DNA from: Cunninghamella blakesleeana
Taxonomy: Eukaryota > Mucoromycota > Mucoromycetes > Mucorales > Cunninghamellaceae
DNA: 64,000 bases
Reading direction: 5' to 3'
Assembly: GCA_017871115.1 (NCBI GenBank)
Contig: JAFCIZ010000008.1
Coordinates: 806,001 to 870,000 of the forward strand
Shown: one piece after another, positions 45,349 through 58,800 of the stretch
Layout of the letters: each line of letters opens with the position of its first letter
How positions within the stretch are numbered: the stretch's first letter is position 1
Notes under the pieces: model-generated
Database searches by the model: none
What the model saw: the letters and a program-made list of their open reading frames with translations, nothing else
What the model was told of the DNA's origin: nothing
Translations under genes and position numbers: made by a program

Positions 45349-47376
45349 ATGAAATATTCGTTCTTCGTTTCATTTTTTTTGTTATCAAGTAACTTCTTTA
45401 CTTTTAGTCAATGTTTACCAGCAAAAATAACAGAGGCACCAACATCAAATGTATCATCATTAGAGAATCAATTAACAAATAAGGAAAAACAGCAAATCAT
45501 AAAAGATGCTTTTCTTCACGGTTGGAATAACTATGTCAAATATGGATTTGGTTATGATGAAATTAGACCTGTTTCAAAAGAACCAATTAATACTATGTAA
45601 AAATGAATTAGAAATAAAGCAAACATAACTTTTATTAGATTAACAATAACGGCAATAGAAACAATCATTGTATTTCTAACAAAATTTTTATTTTTCATTT
45701 ATAATTTATTATTTTTTTTTAAAAAAAATATATAGATTGGGAAAAGGTGCTACTATAATTGATTCTTTAGATACGTTATATATAATGGGTTTAACCGAAG
45801 AATTTGAAAAAGCAAAAAACTTCGTTGCAACTATAGATTGGAAACAAGGCACAAAAGAAGTTCAAATATTTGAAGTTGTGATTCGATATGTAGGTGGTTT
45901 GATCTCAGCTTATGAATTATCTCAAGAAAAAATCTTTATTGATAAATGTGTAGAGTTGGTAGACCTTTTACTTCCCGCTTTCGATACTCCTACAAATATA
46001 CCTTATCGGTTTATTAATTTAAATACGTAAAGAAGAATATAGAAAAAGAGAAAAAAGAAAAAAACAAACGTAATTGTTAAAATTGATACACAATTGATTA
46101 TTAACTATTCTTTTATTATTTTTCCCTTCTTTAGTGGTCAAGTAATCCGTGAATCAGGAATAACCAATCTAGCCGAAGCAGCTACTGTCCAATTGGAATT
46201 TACTCGTTTATCGCAAATTACTGGTGAATGGAAGTATCATTTTATTGTATGTACCAAAACAATAACAACAGTATTATTACTAAAATCACATACATTCAAC
46301 TATACATTATTTATTTAGTTATTAATTTTTATTTTCTTTCTAGGGTCAACAAGGTTATAAAGCTTTTAAAAAAATGGAAACATCATATGAAGGGCTCTTC
46401 CCTCATCTTATCGATATCAACACTGGTCAAGCAAGAAGTGATTATTATAGTTGGAGTGGCATGGCAGATAGTTTTTATGAATATTTAATCAAGCAATATA
46501 AATCGACTAAAGACGAAGATATCAAAAATATGGCTACCAAAGCCGTTAGAGGATTACAAACTCATTTACTTCAGCAACCTAATGGAAAAGAATTCCAACA
46601 TTTAAAATACATTGGAGCTATTAAAAATGGTGAATCGGAATCTTCAACTGGTGAATTAGTTTGTTTTGCTCCCGCAACGCTTTTATTAGCAGCAAGAGAA
46701 ATACCTGAATTGGCAACAGTAAAGGATAGTTTAGAACAAGATGCTCATTCTCTTTTACTAGGTTGTTATCAAACCTGGGTGGCAACTCGTACTGGTTTGG
46801 CCCCTGAAACTTTTGCCTGGGTTCCTTCTAATAGCAAGACTCCTAAAAATTTAAATTCTAGACAGATGGAGTTGTCAAAAAAATATGGCGTCTTCCCTGA
46901 TAGTAATGCTTTAGTGAATTATATACTTCGTCCGGGTAACATAAATGAAAATTATATTTTTTTAATAAAAAAAATCAAAAAAATAGATTATCTTTTTAAA
47001 AAAGAACTTTTGCTAAAAACATTTTACTTCAATATATTTTTATTATATAGAAACACTTGAATCTATGTTTTATTTTTATCAATATAATAAGGACCCTATT
47101 TATCAAGATATGGCATGGACAATATTCAAAAGCATTAATCAACATTGTAAAGCTCCCTATGGGTATTCTGGTGTTAATGAAGTAGATACTGCTTCACCAA
47201 CATGGAACGATCGTCAAGAAACCTTCTTTTTTGCTGAAACCTTGAAATACTTGTATCTCATTTATGATGAAGAATCAAGATATCCATTCGATCAATGGGT
47301 GTTTAATACGGAAGCTCATCCTTTCCGTATAACCGATATTCAACCTCCTACCGATAAATCTAATAATTCTCTTTAA
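45349..47376 (+). CDS. Class I alpha-1,2-mannosidase A (GH47)
   Basis: Trims alpha-1,2-linked mannose from N-glycans in the ER or Golgi, or acts outside the cell. Five exons (45349-45596, 45736-46026, 46135-46246, 46344-46935, 47051-47376) give about 522 aa. An N-terminal signal peptide (MKYSFFVSFFLLSSNFFTFS) precedes the domain. Family residues are present: Glu in QIFEVVIRYVGGLISAYEL, Asp in GMADSFYEYLIKQY, Glu in RPETLESMFYFYQ split by the last intron, and the calcium-site Thr in FNTEAHPF. The usual NGWGAT motif at the exon 1/2 join reads as ILGKGAT here. A cleavable signal and no retained C-terminal signal suggest secretion. The next gene is its close paralogue. Confidence 0.9.
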
Positions 47377-48338
47377 AAAAATAATCAATGTATTGAATTT
47401 TTTTTAGTAATTTATTCACTTTTTACTAAAAGTATTATTTTTTTTTTTTTTTTGTTTAAATATAATTTTTTATATTCAACAAAAAAATGCCACTCTTTAT
47501 TTATTTTTAATTTTGAACCTATGTTCTTTTATTTTATTTATTTACATAAAAAATCCTTTGTATGTAAAATTCTAATCAGGATATTATCTACGTACACTTT
47601 GCAACTCTTTATTTTTTTGTATATTTTTAATAGGTAATTTATGATTTTTTGTTTTCATTTTTTGGTTTTGATTTTTTAATATAGTTCTTATTGCTGTGTT
47701 GGGTTTGAAAAATACAACAGAACCAAAAAGCTATTTTTCATGTTCAATCATATTCTAAATTCAGCTTCATATAATATACTTTGTTATTTAATTTAACAAT
47801 AATATCCTTTTATTCCGACTTGTTAACGAGTCAAACTATCTATTTAATCCTTATTCATCCTCATAATTTGGATCTTTTTAAGGATTTCAATACATTGTTT
47901 ATGAAAAAACTTGATCTGAGAATGAAATAATTCTTAATCCCTACTTTATCAATTTGCCTGTAGTGATTTTTTTAAATTTCATTATTTTATTTGATTAATA
48001 ACTTTAATAATATTTTGTATATCTTAAAAAAAAAATATAAATTCAATTTTAATTCAAATTCAATAAAGACGAAGCTTTTTCTCGTTTTCAAAACTTTGGG
48101 CATTGTTTTTATTTTAATCTTGTTTTATTTCTAAACTACATATTCCCATTTATTTGAGCTTTGGCCCTCTTATCTGGCTATAATTTACTTATTTTTTTGC
48201 TATAAATCAAACTTTATATTTTTAAACCCAGTGAACTTTATTTTGACGGCATGATCATTTTATTTAATTAATACTAATGTAGTTTTTATTCAGTTTTTAT
48301 TTCATTTTTATTTTCCCACCTTTTTAGTACTCAATACA
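47377..48338. other. Intergenic region between paralogous mannosidase genes
   Basis: About 0.96 kb of AT-rich DNA with a T tract near 47438-47453. No exon was recognised. The stretch serves as 3' end of mannosidase A and promoter of mannosidase B. Confidence 0.45.
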
Positions 48339-50005
48339 ATGAACTATTCTTTTATTTTTCTACTTCTTTTAACAAGTAATCTCAATACATTTATTCAATG
48401 TGTTTCTTTAAATTACCAAAGTGAATCAGGAAAGACTGATTATTTTCAAACAATCTTGAAACAAAGGCCATTGCCTATTTCTGATCACTTGACTAATAAA
48501 GAAAAACAACAAGCAATAAAGGAAGCTTTTCTTTTTGCCTGGGAAGGTTATGTTGAACATAGTTTTGGTTATGATGAAAATAGGCCTGTATCCAATGGGC
48601 CATTGAATACTAGGTAATATATATACATATATGTGAACTTACCTTATAAAGCATATAAAATAAATAAAATCGTATGGCAATGTTTTACTGATTTTCTTCT
48701 TTTTATTTTTTCTTTCTCATTATCATTGTTATTCAATATAGAAATGGATGGGGTGCCACTATAGTGGATTCTTTAGATACATTATATATAATGGGATTAA
48801 AAGATGAATTCGATATAGCTAAAAATCATGTTGCAAATATACAGTGGGATCAAGTAATGGACGAAGTACAAGTCTTTGAAACAGTGATCCGGTATGTAGG
48901 TGGTTTGATCTCAGCTTATGAATTATCTCTAGAACAAATCTTTATTAAAAAATGTGTAGAGTTGGTAGATCTTTTACTTCCTGCTTTCGATACTCCTACA
49001 AATATACCTCATCAATATATTGTTTTAAAAACGTAAGTTCAAAAAAATAAAAAATAAAAAAAAAGATATATAATGAGAATGAAAATAAAACGACCATGAA
49101 GAGAAACAAAGAATGATGATGATGATAGAATGGTTGTTGATCTACTTTTTTTTTTTTTTTGGATGTAGTGGTAAAGTTTTTTCTCCTTCTTCTTCTCCTT
49201 CTTCTTCTGGGTCAGAGTTAACAAATATAGCAGAAGCAGCTACTTGCCAGCTAGAATTTACTCGTTTATCTCAGATCACTGGTGATTGGAAATATCATTT
49301 TACTGTAAGTAATAAATAGGTAAAAAAAAAAAGAAAGCTATAAGCGAATACGTAAATAAAATCACACTCAAGCACACAAATACATTCTATTTTTTATTTA
49401 TTCTTTTAGGGACAGCGAGTTTATAAAGCTTTTAAAAAAATGAAAACACCATATAAAGGACTATTCCCTCACCTTATCGATATCAACACTGGTCAAGCAA
49501 GAAGTGATTATTATAGCTGGGGTGGTATGGCAGATAGTTTTTATGAATATTTAATCAAACAATATGTATTAACCAAGGATGAAGAAAAAAAGGAAATGGC
49601 TATTCAAGCAATTCATGGTATGAGAACGTTTTTACTTCAGCAACCTCAAGGTGATGCATTTCAAAAATTAAAATTTATTGGTACCATCAATGAAGATCAA
49701 CATTATCCTGCTATGGGCGAATTGGCTTGTTTTGCCCCCGGGTCCATTTTATTGGCCGCTCGTGAAATACCTGAATTGAGAAATCATAGTGGTGATGGCC
49801 AATTGGAAGAAGACGCTCGCGCCCTTTTATTAGGTTGTTATCAAGCTTGGATCTCTACACGTAGCGGTATTGCTCCTGAGGGTTTTGCTTGGATTCCTGA
49901 ACGTGGTGCTTCACTTGATAATTTAACTGTTCGTCAAAAGGAATTGGCTAAAATATTTGGTGTATTCCCTTATGGTGCTTCTGATTATATTCTTCGCCCA
50001 GGTAA

Positions 50006-50046
<41 letters not shown>

Positions 50047-50699
50047 AATAGATAAATATGTATATATAAAGAGAATTTGAAAGAGAAAAAGAATATAATA
50101 AAAATTATTTAAAAAAATTGTAGTTATAAAATGAAATTTTAAAAAAAAAGAATAAGCTGTAAAAAGGAAAATTTAGTAATTAAAAAATAAATAAATAAAG
50201 TAAATAATGAATATCACTAAAACTGTCAAAAAAAAAAAAAAAAAAAAAAAAAAGAATATTCTTTAAAAAAACAGTGAATAGAATTAAAACATGATTGACC
50301 GTTTATAGAACATTAGCTAAAATGAAATATTTTAATTTTTTTTATTATTTTTATTATATAGAAACACTTGAATCTATATTCTATTTTTATCAATATAATA
50401 ATGATCCTATTTATCAAGATATGGCATGGACATTATTCAAGAACATCAATCAATATTGTAAAGCCAATTCTGGATATTCTGGTATTAATGATGTGGATTC
50501 TACTTCACCAAGATGGAATGATAGACAAGAGAGTTTCTTATTTGCTGAAACCTTTAAATACCTATATATTATTTGGGATGAAGAACCAAGGTTTCCATTT
50601 GATCAATGGGTATTTAACACTGAGGCACATCCTTTCCGTATAACCGATATCCATCCTCCTTCTACTAAAACTTTCATTCAATCTAGTCTAGTACAATAA
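48339..50699 (+). CDS. Class I alpha-1,2-mannosidase B (GH47)
   Basis: Five exons (48339-48613, 48742-49032, 49169-49304, 49410-50001, 50362-50699) encode about 543 aa. Intron positions and phases are the same as in mannosidase A, so the two arose by duplication. There is an N-terminal signal peptide (MNYSFIFLLLLTSNL). The motif TRNGWGATIVDSLDTLYIMG is intact, and the catalytic-site residues are present in QVFETVIRYVGG, GGMADSFYEYLIKQY, RPETLESIFYFYQ and FNTEAHPFRI. Exon 3 starts with a Ser/Pro insert (SPSSSPSSSGS) encoded by a TCT/CTT microsatellite that mannosidase A lacks. Intron 4 contains TA, poly(A) and AATA runs. Secretion or passage through the secretory route is inferred. Confidence 0.9.
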
Positions 50700-50928
50700 A
50701 TTACTAACTATATATTTATTTTTATAAATAGCTAGGCTATTTTTTAAAAAAATTTTATGAATGTAGTGTAATTTTTTATTTATTTTTTTTAATATGAAAA
50801 TATGAGTATGATGAATAAAAAAGTGTATATACACTGGAAAATAATATATACATATATATGCATGCGAGTTAAATAATATATATAGTTAATAATGATAACT
50901 CATAAAATATAATATATTGTATATATAT

Positions 50929-52909
50929 CTAATCTTCTTCAACATCGGATCCTAAAAATGATACATCAAGTGTTGCTCTTTTACGTTTTCTAGGTTGATC
51001 GTCGTCATCGTCATTATCATTGTCATCATTATCACTTTCGCTATTTCCTTCAATGGATCGAATGGCTCTTCGTTTACTTGATTTACGTGTTGATCTAAGA
51101 CTAGGTTTTCCTTTATCATTTATATCGTCCAAAATGTTTTCAGTATTCAAACTATCAATTTCAGCCTTTAATTCCCTTTCAGCTTTTATTTTTTGACATT
51201 TTTCAATAGATGGCCGACCTTCAATTAAAGATGGAAAAAATAGGAAAAAGAAAAAAAAAATATTATTGTTGCTAGTATCAATGTCCCTCTCCCTTTTTTT
51301 TCCTCTGTACACACATTATTTTAATATTTATATACCTTCTATGCCTAAATCTTTAAGTATTTTGTGCAACTTTTTAATTTGTGCTTTTTTGGTTGAACAA
51401 TCTGCAAATTCACGTTGCCATACTTTTCTTACACCACATTTATAAACATATGATTTTAATCTTTTTATAGTATCGTCTTCCGTTGAATCCTGTATTAAAA
51501 TAAATTATTTTATAATAAAAAATAAGAATAAGAAAACAAATTAGAAATGGCTAGCTATATTATTAACATTGTATATATATATATTACATATTTATTTGTA
51601 TGATATTTTTTTACCTTTTTATCACTTTTATTTTTGACAGTAGTAGTTGATGATGATGGTTTTTTTTTCTTTCCGGTAGCTGATTTAATATCTGTAGTAC
51701 CTTCGTCTAAAGAAGAATAATCGTCGCTTTCATTACCGTTTACATTGGTGTTAATAGTTGCGAGTGTATCCACATCTTTTTTTTGTACTTTTTCATTATT
51801 ACTGGTATCTTCGTCTTCATCCTCTGAAAAAATGATTGCTTTTTTCGCTGTAGTTTTAGGATTCTTTTGTGTTGCAGTGGTAGTAGTTTTATTTTTTTGT
51901 TGTTGCTTTTTTTCTTTTTTGCTGATTTCTTCTTTCTTATCTTCACTATATTCGTCACTTTCATCACTTTTATCACTTTCTTCTTCTTTTTCTTCTTCTA
52001 CATCTTGATCAGCTTCATCTTTTTCTATATCTGAAGCTGAATCTTCTATTTCTTTTAATGATTTTTTCATTTTTCGTGGTTTTTCCTTACTTATTATTGC
52101 CGATTTTTTGGAACGCTGCTGTTTTTTTGTAGACTGCTGATTATTATTGCCATTTGACCCATCGTCAGAAGATGGATCTTGTTCTTTAGCTTCATTTGTT
52201 TTTTTCATTTTATTCTTTTTTTCTTGTTCTTCACATATTTTCAGCTATTTTTAATAAATTCAAAAATATAAAAATAAAATAAAATAATGTATAAATATAA
52301 AGTAATATATGATTATTTAATTATATATAATGCTTTCAATTTTTTTAATTTTTAATTTTTATTTACCATAGTTTTATCAATGAGATCATTTACTATGCCT
52401 CTCCAAGGGTATAGTGCTTTTTTTTCCCATTTCTATATTAAATTATTATAATGCGTATATACATAAATTAGCATATCCATCCTACTATTACTAGTATTAT
52501 TAATTTTATTATTAATTTTTCATATTTATATATCTTAGAACAAGCTAGCTATACTTACATAATGTTTTTCTAAAGCAGCACGTACAAAAGTAGCTGTTAT
52601 GACACTAATAAAAAATAACAAAAAAAATTAGTGAATGTGATTGGATTATTAAAATATCTAAAGATCTAGTTTGCTATTATTTTTTTTTTATATTGTTGCA
52701 TTCTTACTTTGGATCATTGGTTTGAATAATACTATCGTAAAGTATGATAAAATATAAGAGAGAGAATATTATATAATGTATATATAACTTGAATTTCAGC
52801 GTTGTAACTTTTGAATAAAATTACTATTAAAAAAATTGCATGTATATTACCTTTCAAGTTTCTTAGCGAACTCTTTTGATTTTAAAAATTGTTCATCGAG
52901 TTCTACCAT
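50929..52909 (-). CDS. HIRIP3-like histone chaperone
   Basis: Seven exons (52851-52909, 52708-52731, 52559-52604, 52367-52432, 51615-52244, 51336-51489, 50929-51218) join in frame to about 422 aa. The N-terminus holds a small helical domain (ITATFVRAALEKHY, then YPWRGIVNDLID) resembling a DEK-C type fold. A long charged, Asp/Glu/Lys-rich disordered part follows. The C-terminal block (IKRLKSYVYKCGVRKVW, LKDLGIEGRPSIEKCQKIK) matches the conserved region of HIRA-interacting protein 3, which in animals binds H2A-H2B. An acidic tail (DNDDNDNDDDDDQ, GSDVEED) is usual for histone chaperones. Nuclear action is expected. The assignment rests on the C-terminal block and domain order. A ~250 bp repeat lies about 90 bp upstream of the ATG. 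Confidence 0.78.
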
Positions 52910-53000
52910 TTTTAAATAACTTTATCGAATATGTTTTTATATCAAAAAAATTTAAAAAGACAGCGAGATTATTAGGGGTAGGGAAAATACCTTTTTCTTT

Positions 53001-53248
53001 ACCTTGTATTAAAGTCCTTAAACAGATCTAACTTACGAGGATTTAATAAGATAAAATAGATAGTTTAGTTTAATAGTAAACCAAAATAAAACAATAGAAT
53101 TAAAGAATAAAATAATAAAATACAGCCTTTACAAAAATAATAATAACCGAGTCTAATAAAGCGTTTAAAAAATAATATTGGAAAGAGCACACTATATTAT
53201 AATAAAAAAAAAAAAGATTTTATATAGAGCCGAATTGGGAAAGTGGTT
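53001..53248. repeat. Dispersed ~250 bp repeat, copy 2
   Basis: The partner of 42968-43221. It sits about 90 bp upstream of the HIRIP3-like ATG, in the promoter region of that minus-strand gene. The two copies share both ends and most internal sequence. Confidence 0.8.
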
Positions 53249-53987
53249 GACTATAGAAAAATGTATTTTGAGTTTAACATTTTTTAAACTCAACACAACC
53301 TTAAAATTGGAACTCGAAATAGAAAGTAGACATTCCTCAAAAAATAATAAAAACTAAATATTTAATACAAAAATAAATGAGTAATTTACCAAGTCATTTA
53401 CAGTTCAATGCTAACGATGGGCTTGAAATTATCCATGCCAAAGTAATATGAGAAATAAAACCAAATTTACATCGCTTAGATAATATAAGTTTACGAGATA
53501 ATAGTTACTAGACTATACTGATCTATCTCCTTTTAAGATGAGCAATTGCATAATATATTTAGTAACAGTAACCGAAATAGATGAATACTATGCAAAGATG
53601 CTTATTTTTATTTATTCAATATAGATTTTTATTTTGATCATTGTAATAAAAAAGTCGTAAACCTACAATTTTTTTCATTATAGTCTTTTTTATATTAAAT
53701 AAAATGAAATAATAATAATAATAATACACTAGTAACAATGAAAGAGTACATCAAAGTGAAATAAAATAAAATATATGAATTTATTTATATCGAGAATCAC
53801 TTATATGTCGTTTCTTCATCAGTATAATTATAAAAAAAAATAAAAGATGATTAGTTTAAATTTTTATGCACATAAAAATTGCGTAGCGGGTTAAAAAAAC
53901 AAAAAAAAAAAACAATGGGATTTAAATTTTTTTTCTAATTATTTTTTATAAAAACCTCTCTTTTAAATATAAAAAATTAGTTAAAAA
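53249..53987. other. Divergent upstream region with a short coding-like relic
   Basis: A plus-strand frame from 53379 reads MSNLPSHLQFNANDGLEII and stops after ~24 codons; a continuation after the stop (EIKPNLHRLDNISLRDNSY) has coding-like composition. It may be a relic of an unknown gene. The rest lacks features. Confidence 0.35.
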
Positions 53988-55546
53988 ATGAGTAGAAAGT
54001 TTCGGTTTCATCAAGATAACCCATTGTAATAAATAATAAATAGATAATAACAATAACAACAATAATAATAATAATAACAATGGCAACGGCAACAGTAACG
54101 CCAATAATAATAATAATAATAATATATAATTAAATCAACTATATTTTATTTATTAGTATACAAGAACAGAAATCAAGGAGTATAGAAGAGCAAATTGCTG
54201 ATTTACGGACCGAATGTAAGCTTAATAATAAAAAAAAGAAGGAAAGGAAAATACAAAGTAATGAAATTTTTATCAATTAGTATATTAAATATTACTAATT
54301 TTGTTATTACTCCTTGTACATTAGTAAATCGTAAAAATGAGGCAAAACTTAAACTCAGAAACAAACTAGCAGAAGAAAAACTCAATTATTTAATCACAAA
54401 TAAATTCTCGGATGTTATTATTGGTAAATAATTAGAATATATATATAATTATTAAGAAAATTAATTTATATATAATAATATTAACATTCTTTCCTTTTTA
54501 TGTAATATATATATAGATCCTTTAAAGCAAAAAGCAATAGATATGAAAGAACTACAAGATATGGTAAATAATAAAAATGACACTAAAAGAAAAAGGAATA
54601 GCAAAAGAATATGATGCGTATTCATTATTTTACATTATTCGATTAATATCGCCATTTTTTATTTTTTTATTTACTATGTACAGATAGTAAATCAAATGTT
54701 AACAGCAGCAAAAATTCGTTGTGATAGAGAAGTACTATGCACATATCAAATCACTGGATGTACAACCTTTCAATTTGAAAATAATAAATATACTGGGATT
54801 CGACTGGAAACATTTTACAATCGACGCTATTATGAACCTTATTATCTATTAATCAACAATAAAGAAGATAATGTTATTGAAAAGCATACTATTCCTTTAT
54901 TTATTCCCGTAGATCGTTTAGGCAAGCAATTTTTACCGAATGATTTAGATGTAAGAAGAAAGAAAAAAAGATACAGTCTTTAGATTAATAGCAAATAGAT
55001 CCACGTAGAGATATACATTCTAACATTATCATTTATATATATTTATTATATATTAATACATAAAATAGACCCTCATAAGAATAGTTCATGATTTATTACT
55101 ATCCTATGTATCTAGAAGACAACAAGTCATTGAACTAAGAAATCATATTAAAGACCTAGGAGAAGCAACTGAAATTATAGAAAGTACTTTTTCAAAATCC
55201 AATCTTAAAATCACTATGCCTTCATCAACAGAACTTCTAAAGTAAGAAAAGAGCATACAACTTTATATTAAATATCTATTTTTACTCAAAAAATATAGTG
55301 AGGGTAAACTAATTTTTTAACTGGTTATATATTTTTTTCTTTTTATCTTTATTACCAAGTTATGAATTCCATATAAAATATGGTAATTTGGCATCATGCT
55401 ATCCTACAGAAGTGGATGTCAGCATGTATGATAAAGACAATACAATTATCACTCCTTCTCAGCAACAACAACAATTTCTTAATAATTTTCGCAACTATTA
55501 CTTGGAAAAATCTTTACTTGCTGCTTATCAATCTATTAATGTTTAA
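53988..55546 (+). CDS. CENP-O / Mcm21 kinetochore protein
   Basis: An inner-kinetochore protein of the COMA (CENP-O/P/Q/U) part of the CCAN. Seven exons (53988-54025, 54157-54215, 54325-54423, 54517-54563, 54684-54950, 55069-55241, 55360-55546) give about 289 aa. The N-terminal part is a coiled coil (EEQIADLRTE, NEAKLKLRNKLAEEKLNYL). The following RWD-type region has the Cenp-O signatures YQITGCTTFQFENNKYTGIR, FYNRRYYEPYYLLI and KHTIPLFIPVDRLGKQFL, and then the helix with YVSRRQQVIELR. The length fits the family. The first two exons are short and their exact splice sites less certain. The gene is flanked by unrelated nuclear genes, with no operon-like arrangement. Confidence 0.82.
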
Positions 55547-55897
55547 ACCTTTCATGTATACACTTATTTATAATCATGGTCATTCATCTAGATTACGATC
55601 TTATATAATATAATAATAACAATCTTTACTTATTACTTTTTCATCTTTTTTTCTAATGAAATAAAAAACGAAAGAAGTTATCCATATATTTTTTTAAAAA
55701 AATAAAGTGTTTAGAATAGAAATGTATTGAATTATTATGATTACTTTTTTTATAAAAATACTAATATTTAAAATGAAATTAAAAAAGGAAAAAGAAAAAA
55801 AAAGAAAAGAGTATATTTATAAAAGTATCTACAGTTTTTTTTTTTTTTTTTTTTTTTGAATACAATAAAATAAATGTATATATATATATAATGTATA
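55547..55897. other. Convergent 3' intergenic region
   Basis: Lies between the 3' ends of the CENP-O and DIS3L2 genes. It holds a poly(T) tract (about 55836-55857) and a TA run. Possible A-rich 3' processing signals are not distinctive. Confidence 0.4.
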
Positions 55898-58800
55898 CTA
55901 TTTGTTATAAAATGGATTAACAGGATAAATGTTAATAAAAGGAGGTGTACGATCCATATTCACTTGAATTAATACATTGAATCTTTCGAACGTTTTAAAT
56001 TGTTGTAATCCAGAAGAATGATCTAACTTAGATTTTGGTAAGTTATCTACTATAGTTTGAGATGATGAAGACTCATTATTATTATCATTGTTATTTTCAT
56101 CCTTATTTCCGTCTTTATTGAACCGATCCTTATTTTGTTGTCGAATATCTGATACTGTTTCCATATCGACTATTCCATCCTTTTTCCAATAAACATATAA
56201 AGCTGATTCTTGTGGATTATATGCAAATTTTTCAAAGGGGATGGCATCCACGTAAATTCGCGATTCTAATCCATATTCAGGTACAAGTAAATCAAATGCA
56301 TCAGGTCCAACTTGTAAAACAATAGCTGACCTTATGATAGGTCCATCGGTTTGAGTTAATCGATAAAGATAACGAGATAAATATAGTTGGCTACTTCTTT
56401 CTTGAGCTAATTTGGCATGATCTTTTTTACGATTACATTGTAATGCTATAGCTTGAACATGTTTTTTAGTATAACTACTTTTACCTATTTAAATGAAAAT
56501 AATAAAATAAAAAATAATAAAGAAAAAAAAATTATGGTAGTGAGCATTATGGCTACTTTTTTTAAATCTATATGAATATATATTAAACAACTTACGTTCT
56601 TTTTTTAATATAGTTTCTAATTGACGATGAACAACCACATCAGCATATCGACGAATAGGGGATGTAAAATGAGTATACATAGGAATATTTAAAGCAAAAT
56701 GAAGATACTTAGCTGGATCTTCAAATGAACCAGCGCAGAAGTATTTAGCTCGTCGCATTGGCTTGATAGCAAGAATTAATAGTACCGTTTTTACATCTTC
56801 CGATTCGATGGCATTAAAGGAGGCTTGTAATGTTTCGGAAGAGCTTCCGTCAATTTTGTATCCCATTTCTTCTACTGTTTCAATGAATTCATCCTATATT
56901 ATGGTAATATTAAAAATAAAAATATTTAGCATTGAAAAAAAATGATAGTATTTATATTTATAGATGTACTTATACTATTTATAAACTTTACCAAACGACG
57001 AGGAATAGGATATTCGTGCCGACGTAATAAGGCTTCCTTTGGATAATGATCACAGATCTTTTCAGCAACACTAATATTAGCACGTAACATGAATTCCTCA
57101 ATCAATCTATTAGAGTCCTTTTGTTCATACACACCTACACCAATAGGCTCACCATTATCATCTAATTTAAATGTTAATCTGATAGAATTCATAGATAAGG
57201 CACCATTATCAAATCTTCTTTTTCGCATATGTAAAGAGAGTTTATATAATATCATGATATCTTTTTCTACATCATCGAATGAATGGTTGATTACTCCAGC
57301 GCTTGATGGTAATCCATTTCCTTCAATAACGCTTTGAGCATGCTGATAAGATAATTTTGCACAAGATCTATTTTTTTTTAAAAAAAAGGAGAAAAAGGAA
57401 AAATAAAGTAATATGAGTACAAATAAGTAAATAAATAAATAAGATTGTCTATTGTCTATATATATTATTTACTTAATAATAGTACGTCCAAACCAGGTAT
57501 CCAAAACATTTCCATATTCATCCATTTTCCATATAACAGAAAAAGCTAATCTTTCAACATTAGGATTCAAACTACAAAGTTCTTCACATAAAAGAGTAGG
57601 AAGCATAGGAATGACACGATCAACTAAATAAGTACTTGTTGCACGATCTTTGGCTTCATGGTCTAATGGGGTAAATTGTTTCAAAAAATAAGAAACATCA
57701 GCAATATGAACACCAACTTCAAAATTACCATCTTCCAATTGAGAAACATGTAATGCATCATCCAAATCTAAAAATTTAAAATAAATATAAAAAAATAAAC
57801 CAACAACTTTAATAAACGCAATATACATGCGTATATATATTTATTTTAGTAACTGCAACAATTCATCTTACCTTTAGCAGTTTCTGGATCAATAGAAAAG
57901 ACTCTATGGTTTCGAAGATCACGTCTAATATCATATTCTTTTTTAGGAATGTGCCAAGGTGTTTTTGGTAAACATTGCAATGCTTTATAACTAAAAGCAC
58001 CGTCATAAATATTATTATCAGCTAAGATAGATTGAGCCTCCACATTCATATCACCTATAGGACCTAGTTCTCGAATAAGTTTACCAAAGGGAAATTGAGA
58101 ATCAATTGGCCATCGTACATATTGCCCCTATTAATAAAAAAAAAATACAAGAAAAGAAATGACAATAGTAATGATCAATAATTAAGAGCATAATGTATAT
58201 ATATATGTGTATATCAGCATTAAACGTACCACAAATATTTCATCCTTATACTTTTCTTCATTTGTTAAGAAATCATCGGGAGCTTGAGCAACAGGGATAG
58301 CAATAAATGGTGCGCGTTTATCAGTTGGTTTAAGCCAAACTAACTTCACATGATTATAATTTGGTGTTATATCAGATTCTGTTTCTTCTTCTGATTGGCT
58401 TTCGTTATTATCATTCTTATTGGTTTGTTTAGTATCAGCAGCTTTTCCTTGAGGTCGATTTATATGGAGAGTTCTATAAATATATTTAGAAGAAATAGAA
58501 GAAAATAAGAAAAAAGTAATTAACATATAATACATTCAATTTCATTATTATCATTATTATGCTTACCCTGTTACTTGTTGTTTTTCAATACGATGGATAA
58601 TACCAACGACTTCACCACAAAACTTTGGTTTATTCTTATCAACATCGTCGTCTTCATAGTCATCATCGTTCTCTTCTGCTTCTTCCAATTGTCGAACACC
58701 AACTTCTATACCAGTATTACTTTTTTTATCATCATGTTGCTGTTGCTGATTATTATTGTTATTGTTGTTGTTATTGTTGTTTTTTTGTTGCTGTTTATTT

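Noticed and set aside
51745..52008. Plus-strand Ser/Phe-rich frame opposite the HIRIP3-like gene
   Set aside because: It is the mirror of the Glu/Asp/Lys-rich exon and has no independent support.
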